DNA from: Gryganskiella cystojenkinii
Lineage: Eukaryota; Mortierellomycota; Mortierellomycetes; Mortierellales; Mortierellaceae
Reading direction: 5' to 3'
Assembly (NCBI GenBank): GCA_015852425.1
Contig: JAAAIG010000604.1
Span: 1-24,359 of the forward strand
DNA length: 24,359 bases
This document shows, piece after piece, positions 17,684-24,359 of this stretch. Every line of letters begins with the position of its first letter. The stretch's first letter is position 1. The notes beneath the pieces were generated by a model. That model was not told the DNA's origin. It did no database searches and worked only from the letters and a program-made list of their open reading frames with translations. The translations under genes and the position numbers were made by a program.

Positions 17684-19872
17684 ATGAACGATAGTGAGAA
17701 AAAGAACAGAACAAAAACCTTTCGCCACCCTCACCGCCCTCATGGAGCATCAGGACTTCAGTTCGATGGCAGATAACACCTCAACTGGCGATCTTGATTG
17801 CACAAGACTTTACCCTTGCAGAAAAATCCCGATGTGTCTGAGTCTCAAAGTCATGGGCGATAGTATGGTGCCCTTTTCTCTCAAAACACATCAATTTCAA
17901 CAGGAGGCGTTGCAAATAGTTCCGGCATACGACCGAGGCGTCGATCTTTATCGGTAATCGGTTCTTTATTCAGACGTTCAGCACTGTCTTTGGTCTCGCC
18001 TTCGGTAACCTGCTCCGGGCAAGTGACATCTACAACTTGGAGCAGTCAGAATCAACATTTTAGTGGACGATTGAGGTCGAGTGTGCGGGCTGCCGATTTC
18101 AAAATTACCAGCGGACCTGCATTGATGCTCTGGCGAAAAAAAATAATATCAAAAAAACGAAGATTGCTGATTTTATGCAAGTGCCCACGTATGGAACAAG
18201 ACCAGAGATTTTTTATTTTCTTTTTATTTGCATGTCAAGGCAACGCAATTACTATGTATTATCTTTGGCCATAGGTCCTGTATTGTGATCTTCGCGCCAT
18301 TGCTACCCACCACTCGGATGCTAACCGCCTTCAAGTGCACAATATTGGAAGGCATGATCACCAGAAGAAAGTATTTCAAATCAAGGATCGATGATGTCGA
18401 ATGGATGTTTACTCCTTCGCGTGATTCATTTATTTATTCCGCTGTGCCTAAAGTTGTGTGCACAGGTGGACCAACTCCCCAAAAAACCGGATAAGTCTGT
18501 GTCGAAATACCCATTCCGAGTGAACAGTGGATAATCCACAGAATATTCAACGTCGATGAGCACATTTCAGTGCAGCCCCGTAAGATGTCTATTGGAGCTG
18601 TTGAATAAGAACTCGCACTTGAAGGACGTATCAATTACTGTTAACTTTGAGCATATCGTCCGAATGGATCAGGCAGAATCGACGTCAGTAGCAGCCACGA
18701 CGAACATCCCTGACTTCATTCGCTCAGATAATCTTGAAAGTTTGTCAGTCCATTATCAGAAGACGGGTACGAGCGAGTACAGCAGGTTCTAGATCGCGCT
18801 GCGGCATCTCCAGGTATTGAGTTTCACTGTATCAGAGTCCACACTGATGGCGTTTATCTACAGAACTCCAAGCCTGGTTTCTTTGAAAGTCCGAAGAGAT
18901 GTCTGCTACGGATCGATGGACTGTGGCACTGAGGTTTGTATTTCGTATTGCATACTTTGAAAATCTCGGTAGTGCCTTAAAAGAACTGCAGGAGCTTTGC
19001 TGGGAGGTCGACGATAATGACAACGGCTCTGCGAGAACATGATCAAAGGTGTCTTCGCCACGAACCCGGACAAGTTGAAAATGGTCAAGGCCATTGCCCC
19101 GAGTGCCTTTCACAGTTCGATCGCTCACGAGACCCTTCTGAAGACCGTAACTACGATAGAGGTGTGATTTTTACGGCGTGGCGACGATCTCAGACGAGAA
19201 AATCAAAGAGTTCATGCAGTTAGCCATGAATCTCAAGGTGTTCAAAGTCCTCACAGCGTCACTACAGTATGACATGCTAACGGGCCGCCTACTCTTTCAT
19301 TCCGACCTGTATGATCCTCAAGACAACAACGAGAACAAGACGCCGTGGCTCTGCGAACGGACATTTGAGCGTTTGGCTGCTGTGATCCACGTGAGCGATG
19401 TATCCCGGTCAGACGTCGGTGTTAACCCAAAATCTGCAATGAATGAAACGGAGAAGGAAGCCCACAAGAGAGTTTACACTCAGCTGGGCATACTTATTAG
19501 GTTAAAGGGCTGGTCATCAGTAGTCAGCCGAGGAGCCGCGAACGGGACTTGGAGAAGATGCTCACTGGGCGCTTGGCTCCATCGTTGGAGGTGTCACAGG
19601 AACGGTGCATGCGCATGGTCCGGTTCAGCTCTGGAATTCCTCTTTGTGTACGACATTCGGTGGTCACTGGAGCCAATTCAAAACCGAGTGGTCGAGGAGC
19701 AGCTTTGTCTTCGAGCAACCTGAGGCGACACATCATTCAAGCAGGCGAATGCGGTGTAGACGATTATGTGGAACCAGAGGATGACGATGAGTCTGGCCTG
19801 GAGTTGCTGCAGGGCATGAAAGAGATGGAGATCTTGGATAAGCGCAGTCGCATGCACCGGAGCAGGGTTTAG
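17684..19872 (+). pseudogene. F-box/LRR-like protein pseudogene (plus)
   Basis: A CT-rich tract precedes ATG 17684 (CACCATG). In the adjoining frame an F-box-like motif is seen: PQLAILIAQDFTLAEKSRC, V, a TGA at 17839-17841, then VSKSWAIVWCPFLSKHINF. The TGA replaces what is often Arg at this F-box position (CGA to TGA would be one C-to-T change). Later pieces in shifting frames are LLRASDIYNLEQSES (~18010), LLELLNKNSHLKDVSITVNF (18589 on), LMAFIYRTPSLVSLKVRRDV (~18847), a long open part 19178-19510 ending QLGILIRLKGW, and ESGLELLQGMKEMEILD near the end. That last phrase is typical of the C-terminal LRR part of Mortierella-type F-box proteins. Many stops and frame changes make this a dead gene; a few could be missed introns. 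Confidence 0.65.
18497..18570 (+). repeat. Dispersed repeat copy B (related to 8122-8201)
   Basis: Second copy of the segment described at 8122-8201, with a deletion of about five bases after CCGAGTGAAC and scattered substitutions. It lies inside the plus-strand F-box-like pseudogene, which suggests that copy A is a stray fragment of a related gene. Confidence 0.65.
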
Positions 19873-20659
19873 GAGTTGATCGAGGTCTTGTCGAACGCGA
19901 AAAAAATAAACACATCAGAAAACAAAACATCGTGAACAAAATAAAAAGGAGCCAAAAATGTACGAAGATACGGCTGTTTGTTGCATGAGGTTGGGATAGC
20001 AAAGTGGATATCACCTGTGGTAGTTGATGGAACTGTTCATACGCACAAAATTTCGGTCCTGTTCCACCCTCTGGAAATCATAAAATAAAAAAAAGAAAGA
20101 AAGAAAAGAAAAAAGAAAAAGAAAGAAAGAAAAGAAAAAAGAAAAAGAAAGAAAGAAAAAATACTTGCGTCCATATTGGTCTCCTTTTCACCAAGAATCT
20201 GGTAGTTGGATAAACTGGCACGATTGAAAAATCTCCGTGATGTCCTTTCGAACGAGTCGATAATCAGAGCCGTAGGCTAAGCCGAGGTTGAGTTAATGGA
20301 GCGAGAATGGTTGGAGCTGGAGGGGCCAATCTGCGATCCGATCGTTGCTTATCAAGACCACCACCGATAATGGTTCAAGGAGACGCGACCCTTGCTCAAG
20401 GTAGTCTGATACGGTCATTTCTAAAAGCAGATTTACAAAAAGACAGATCACCCCTCGTATGAGTTGCAGGTCCATAATACGAAACGATTACAATTTCCCG
20501 TTGGAAGGCCCCGAGAGAAGGGTCCTAATGGCCAAAATGTCAAACACAAAATGTATAAAAACTGGCAATAAAAGTAACGGTCATTCCGATTAGCATGGAA
20601 TACCAAGCAGTTTTATCCCTCTTCTCGATTCGAAAAGAATTACGAAGGCACTGTTTATT
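19873..20659. other. Intergenic with polypurine repeat, no supported gene
   Basis: Apart from the polypurine array at 20095-20155, a minus ORF of 60 codons (20293-20475) has no motif. The sequence at 20500-20659 carries a TATAAAAA (plus, 20552-20559) and an AATAAAA (20567-20573) without a linked gene. It lies beyond the 3' ends of two convergent F-box pseudogenes. Confidence 0.5.
20095..20155 (+). repeat. 26-bp polypurine (GA) tandem repeat
   Basis: The unit GAAAGAAAGAAAAGAAAAAA plus GAAAAA (26 bp) occurs twice exactly (20095-20120 and 20121-20146) and then in part. The strand is pure purine over about 70 bases, a possible triplex or nucleosome-excluding tract between two convergent pseudogenes. 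Confidence 0.88.
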
Positions 20660-21186
20660 CTATTCGTAAGTAATGCTTAAGTATCGATTTCCTGTCTTTT
20701 CGAGGTTTTGGAACGAGTCCAGGTGTCTTTTGAGCATCCTGTGGCACGGGAAGCTGATACACTCCTCAGAGTTTTCGGAGGGGGCATAAAATTCATCCTC
20801 GCTCTCGAAATAGTCGTCATCAGCATCACCATCCGCTTTGTTAATGTCAAGGGCAGTTTTATCGTCCCGAGAAAGAGGAAGATGGGGCGCCGAACATGAT
20901 GGTAGCGAAAGGGGATACCAATCTTCATAAGGACCATCGACATAAGTCCAGTCTCCTAATATCTTTTGCAAGCCCACTCCTTGATGGTCGTTTCATATTC
21001 ATGGATCCAGATATCGCCGTTCTCGTCCGGCTGACAGGAATGATCGATTATAGAAAGATCTTCAAAGTTGATAATCGCATTTGGAATCCGCAACGACCGT
21101 AGATTCTTGAACCCTTCGAGGATTTTGCCGATTGAGCGTGATCCGTGTGCTCTTGGTTTTTCGTCCTCAAAATCAATCGAAAGGTC
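20660..21186 (-). pseudogene. Cut-off C-terminal part of the F-box gene at 21187-22194
   Basis: Directly after the TAG at 21187-21189 the same minus-strand frame stays open for 76 codons (including GKILEGFKNLRSLRIPNAII and FEDLSIIDHSCQPDENGDIW) to a TAG at 20956-20958. A one-base frame change just before that point leads into a further 103 or so codons with DWTYVDGPYEDWYPL, an acidic run and a basic end, stopping at 20660. The LRR-like character and clean junction show these were once one protein of about 510 residues. Stop-codon readthrough could add the first piece, but not the second without a frame change. Confidence 0.7.
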
Positions 21187-22194
21187 CTAAGACGTCTCGG
21201 CCAAGATCTCATGACCTTCCTGAGCGATCATACCCAGTGAGGTGTCAAAGTGTACCTGAGATAAATTCAGGCGCAAGGATCGAAGGGGGAGCGATGTGTT
21301 ACCACCAGAGAGAGAATCGGGCCGTCTCGAGAGTGTTAACAGGAACAGGACTTCCTCGTTGATCATCCAACCATTGTCGAGCACAAGATCCCGAAGTTTA
21401 GGGCAATTCTCGTGGAGAGTTTTGGCCAACGTCTCGAGAGCATAGGTTCGATGTGAACTTTCTTCCGGTCCGACCCGGTCCTTCAATTCTAGCCGTTCCA
21501 ACAGAGGACTCGAGCCCACGATCCCGAGCAATGGATAAAACGAGAAACGGTAAGATTCGATGATCAAGGTCTTGAGCTGGCACGACTCTTTTTCAGGCAA
21601 CGGGACCGAAAACAAGGGCGATGGCACCACTCGCGCCGTTGGACTTCTATAGCTTCCGGATTTGTGTTGATCCCCAAACCGTAAATACTCCAGGGAAGGC
21701 AGGTGAAAAAAGAGATATTCGATCGCACTATCAGCGAAAGTTTGGCTCGTGAAATCGAGGCGCCGAATGGCTGTGCATTGAGCAATGGTGAGGATCAACT
21801 TGTTTTGGGTGCGCATATCGTCTTGAAAGACGGTCAGTTCCTTAAGGTTTGTCCTGTTTTCCACCAAAATCTCTATAATCCGATCGATATTCCATAGGGT
21901 CACATCAGGTGAGGTGAAAGCCAAGAGTCGTTTTAGGCCAAGGTAAGAGGGTTCGAGTGGAAAATGTCGGGGACAGTGGAATCTGCGGATGTAGGAAGAG
22001 TATCGAGGGAGTGACCACAGAAGGGCAAAGATGTCCTTGACGTTGTCTGGATGAATGACCCGCCACAATGCAGGTGAGAATGCAATGAACCAGGTCTTGT
22101 TCACTCTACATCCAGTAGCGAGATTAGCAGGGGAGAGAAAGGTAGAGATTATGCTCAATATTTCTGGAATCTCGAGTGGGCGAGAGGGCTGCAT
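21187..22194 (-). CDS. F-box protein, C-terminally truncated by a TAG codon (335 aa)
   Basis: Start at an ATG in CACATG, after a CA-rich leader. Residues ~7-48 are an F-box (PLEIPEILSIISTFLSPANL, then CRVNKTWFIAFSPALWRVI) expected to bind Skp1. Downstream are divergent LRR-like segments: LKELTVFQDD (~118), IRRLDFTSQTF (~148), LPSLEYLRFG (~170), LKTLIIESYRF (~208), LLERLELKDR (~231), LRDLVLDNGW (~267) and LRSLRLNLSQVHF (~303). It ends at GHEILAETS with a TAG. The frame then stays open for 76 further codons with matching character, so the ancestral protein was longer. The 335-residue form keeps the F-box and most LRRs and may still be made. Its nearest relative here is the F-box pseudogene at 15326-16081. 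No intron that removes the TAG and keeps the frame was found. Confidence 0.75.
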   Translation of the reverse strand: MQPSRPLEIPEILSIISTFLSPANLATGCRVNKTWFIAFSPALWRVIHPDNVKDIFALLWSLPRYSSYIRRFHCPRHFPLEPSYLGLKRLLAFTSPDVTLWNIDRIIEILVENRTNLKELTVFQDDMRTQNKLILTIAQCTAIRRLDFTSQTFADSAIEYLFFHLPSLEYLRFGDQHKSGSYRSPTARVVPSPLFSVPLPEKESCQLKTLIIESYRFSFYPLLGIVGSSPLLERLELKDRVGPEESSHRTYALETLAKTLHENCPKLRDLVLDNGWMINEEVLFLLTLSRRPDSLSGGNTSLPLRSLRLNLSQVHFDTSLGMIAQEGHEILAETS

Positions 22195-22674
22195 GTGATT
22201 TGGTTGTTGCGGTGGTGGATGTGTTTTGATGGGAGTGGAAGGAATTAATTGATGTTCGGGGAGGGGATCTAAATTAGATGAATGAATGGCTCAGGCTGCA
22301 TCCAAAGAATTCTTTTGGACCTTTTCTTGGTGTTGTGGATCACAAAAAAAAACAAACGCCCAAACATACAAGGCTGAAACGATCCATCCCATGTGTACCT
22401 CGAACTGTTCAATAGAACTAACCACGAGACGACAGGAACAGTAACGGGTCCGCCGCGAAAAGCGCTTCCCAGGCACTGGCTGGGCTAAGTCAAAAAAAGA
22501 CTAAAAGACAAATCATAGGCAAACACCACCAACTCTTTTGGTTTCTTCAGCGCTCACATATATGTCTTTTACATTTCCTCATATTTCCTCTCGTCTTGTC
22601 ATCGTCTTCATTCATCTTTCCTCATTTCTCTGCTGCTCCATTAATCAATCTTTACCTCTTCGTCATTTTCCGAC
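22195..22674. other. Intergenic, promoter side of the F-box gene
   Basis: The first ~80 bp are the leader and promoter of the minus-strand F-box gene. 22550-22674 is CT-rich on the plus strand, as expected before a plus-strand fungal start codon. No RNA gene or motif-bearing ORF is seen. Confidence 0.45.
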
Positions 22675-23056
22675 ATGTTTCTTTCTGCATTACCGCAAGG
22701 TCTTCATCTCATTCTCAAAGATCTTCAAGGACGAGAAGAAAGATAACCCAGAGACGTTAACCTCAAGCTATCCCTTTGCTCGGCGACCTTACCCTTCCCT
22801 TACGACGAGTCTTTAGCCTTTCCCTTGTTTGGCAACAGCATTTGTACATTACAATGAGGGCATTTCCAAGAACGTCCAATTGCCACTCTGTCAACAGTCT
22901 CTAAAGCTCTCCGAAATATTCTCGGACTACAACGGGAGAGGCGAGTTTAGCAACAGGAAACAACTTTTTACTGTATATGCATCGAGGATGATTGCGCCGA
23001 GACTTGCGATGCTCTTGATGACATGTCTTGGAATCCTTTCGAAGGATTCCATTTGA
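22675..23056 (+). pseudogene. Possible degenerate F-box-like gene start
   Basis: After a CT-rich tract, ATG 22675 (CGACATG) opens MFLSALPQGLHLILKDLQGR, which has the LPxxxxxxILxxL spacing of an F-box first helix, but a TAA follows after 23 codons. Other frames stay open further on (FKDEKKDNPETLTSSYPFAR and later KNVQLPLCQQSLKLSEIF) to 23056. It looks like another decayed gene of the local F-box type, or one whose introns I cannot place. The rest of the stretch to 23459 shows only a poly(A)-like AATAAA at 23160-23165 and short ORFs. Confidence 0.3.
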
Positions 23057-23459
23057 CTAGTCGCAAATGAAGAAACGGTTCTAACGCAACTTCAACACCC
23101 CATCGATCTACCTAATAAACTCCTAGCAATAGTCAATTGCTCCTAACGATTCCTCTCTTAATAAAAGTTTAGACAACATTTCCAACGAGCTTATGCATGA
23201 TGACGATATCATCTCTGAGATGTTACCGACGGTTCTTTCACCTCCAATACTCAATTAAAGATTCCCTATCTTTGTCTCACCATTTCATTTTACCACTCAT
23301 TGTTACTCGGTCTGTATCGACGATATCTTGACACCAAAGTCATTTATACGTCAACATTTTCGATGGTGGATCAGTCATATATTTGTCTTGGGCTTTTAAA
23401 TACGACAGGAGGCACTCCCTACAATTGCCGTTCCTCTGGCGACTTTTCCGCCAGCGTCC

Positions 23460-24359
23460 TTAGTTGCTGTCGGGACCGCAGACACCATTGTTGCAGACGT
23501 TGTCGCCAGGGCAGTCATCTGCGGACTTGCATGTTCCCGAGCTTGGTCCTCCGCCACTGGTGGGTCCTTCGGGACCACACACACCGTTGTTGCAGACGTT
23601 GTCGCCAGGGCAATCATCCGCAGACTTGCACTGTCCCGAGGTTGGTTCTCCACCACTGGTGGGTCCTTCGGGACCACAGACACCGTTGTTGCAGACGTTG
23701 TCGCCATCGCAGTCGTCAGCGGACGTGCACGATCCCGGTGCGACTGAATGGCTACCACCACCGCCCAAAGGACCACACTTGCCCATGATGCAGACCTGTT
23801 CTCCGGGGCAGTCGTCCCCGGAAATGCACTGAGGACCGGTTCCAGGTCCAGTTGTAGGTCCAGTTGTAGGTCCAGTTGTAGGTCCAGTTGTAGGATCAGA
23901 GCCCGTTGCGTGAGAGCGGTCTGCGTAGCACAAGTAAAATTCGCCCAAAGCAAAATTGTTTGAGGTAGTCATAGCTACCTTGTTGACAGCACCGTCCGCA
24001 GTGTCACATCTCCAATTAGTTTGCCCACACGCTAAAGTGCAACTCTTTCCACTACCAATGATGACGGTGTATTGGGGGGAAAAGCACAAATAGCGTTCCT
24101 TGGAGTCGTCTTTCCAAGACATCTGGTACCCAAGAGCGGTGGAAGTAGCGTCACTCCACGAGAATCCAAGTTCAGCTTTGATCTTTTCCAAGATAGGGAA
24201 CGTCACTTTAGGAGACCAGGACGTGGTGATGGTTTCTGTCTGAGTAGCAGTGATACTGCAGGTGTTGCCGGCGCTACACGTGATACCGGAAGAAACAATC
24301 GCAGCAGGACCATCCTCCCTGTGGCGAGATGTCTCCTTCCATTGTACCTGGTACTGGGT
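23460..24359 (-). CDS. Cys-rich protein, probably secreted, with four 4-Cys modules and Thr-Gly-Pro linker (5' end outside window)
   Basis: The frame is open from the right edge to the stop at 23460, giving 299 residues of the C-terminal part. Residues ~1-185 of this part are rich in Thr/Ser and beta-prone (SITATQTETITTSWSPKVTF, LGFSWSDATS, RYLCFSPQYTVIIG) with seven Cys. A linker of four PTTG units (12-bp DNA repeat, 23848-23895) comes next. Then come four modules with spacing C-x5-C-x5-C-x4-C (three near-identical of 33 residues, such as CKSADDCPGDNVCNNGVCGP, and one diverged), joined by Gly/Ser/Pro-rich spacers. This layout fits an extracellular or cell-wall protein; the signal peptide would be off-window. 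The four-Cys modules resemble EB/Dickkopf-like disulfide modules. The alternating Ser/Thr segment before the linker might suggest a pore-forming beta-protein, but that is weak. Function unknown. Confidence 0.8.
   Translation of the reverse strand, partial: TQYQVQWKETSRHREDGPAAIVSSGITCSAGNTCSITATQTETITTSWSPKVTFPILEKIKAELGFSWSDATSTALGYQMSWKDDSKERYLCFSPQYTVIIGSGKSCTLACGQTNWRCDTADGAVNKVAMTTSNNFALGEFYLCYADRSHATGSDPTTGPTTGPTTGPTTGPGTGPQCISGDDCPGEQVCIMGKCGPLGGGGSHSVAPGSCTSADDCDGDNVCNNGVCGPEGPTSGGEPTSGQCKSADDCPGDNVCNNGVCGPEGPTSGGGPSSGTCKSADDCPGDNVCNNGVCGPDSN
23463..23835 (-). repeat. 99-bp coding repeats of the Cys-rich module
   Basis: The string TTGCAGACGTTGTCGCCA recurs at about 23491, 23590 and 23689, exactly 99 bp apart, marking three nearly identical modules. 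A fourth, diverged module lies at about 23770-23835. The high DNA identity of the three points to recent tandem duplication. Confidence 0.88.
23848..23895 (-). repeat. 12-bp coding repeat of the PTTG linker
   Basis: The plus-strand unit CCAGTTGTAGGT occurs four times in a row (the last ending in GGA). On the coding strand it specifies Pro-Thr-Thr-Gly, a likely O-glycosylated flexible linker between the N-terminal part and the Cys modules. Confidence 0.9.

Noticed and set aside
21187..21240. Intron that would remove the TAG of the F-box gene
   Set aside because: Candidate donors (GTATGATC, GTCATGAG) paired with the CTTAG acceptor give introns of only 33-47 nt, and each leads straight into a stop (GATTGA).
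24040..24359. Firm call of an aerolysin-like pore-forming protein
   Set aside because: Alternating Ser/Thr segments are suggestive only; no membrane-insertion hairpin or diagnostic motif can be seen in the part available.

Overview
The window reads as nuclear DNA of an early-diverging filamentous fungus, most like Mortierellaceae (Mortierellomycota). The signs are many F-box genes with RI-type leucine-rich repeats (LRRs), a crinkler (CRN)-type gene with a P-loop NTPase, GT-AG introns of about 90 nt, CT-rich tracts before start codons, and Ty3/gypsy debris. Taxonomy is inferred from family content, not from a marker gene. There are no bacterial operons, rRNA, tRNA or CRISPR arrays that I can support.

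Layout. 1-2334: tail of a Ty3/gypsy integrase (minus), abutting a broken gag-like ORF (plus) and a CAG microsatellite. 2335-4047: intact F-box/LRR gene (minus) with sixteen 28-residue repeats. A 441-bp divergent promoter region separates it from 4489-6457, a crinkler-type NTPase gene (plus) ruined by frameshifts. 6699-6974: a small Gln-rich protein with a Gly-Met tail (minus). 7715-7855: an isolated chromodomain fragment (minus). 9185-9515: an imperfect direct duplication upstream of 9646-10558, a three-exon thioredoxin-fold gene with an intact WCGPC site. 10620-10817: a 198-bp MITE-like element with ~36-bp terminal inverted repeats and a TA target duplication. 11604-13095: a second LRR gene, paralogous to the first but dead and without its F-box. 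14718-14854: a 17-bp minisatellite. 15326-16081 and 17684-19872: two decayed F-box genes. 20660-22194: a third F-box gene cut by a TAG codon. 23460-24359: 3' part of a Cys-rich protein with four 4-Cys modules and a Thr-Gly-Pro linker, probably secreted.

What ties it together. This looks like an accessory, fast-turnover compartment rather than one pathway. Five F-box/LRR loci at different stages of decay, one dead effector-like NTPase gene and fragments of at least two kinds of mobile element lie in 24 kb. The F-box/LRR proteins would act as substrate adaptors of SCF ubiquitin ligases. The paralogous LRR pair shows gain, loss and reshuffling of 84-bp units. Only the 2335-4047 LRR gene, the thioredoxin-like gene, the 91-residue gene and the Cys-rich gene look intact; the 21187-22194 F-box ORF may be expressed in shortened form.
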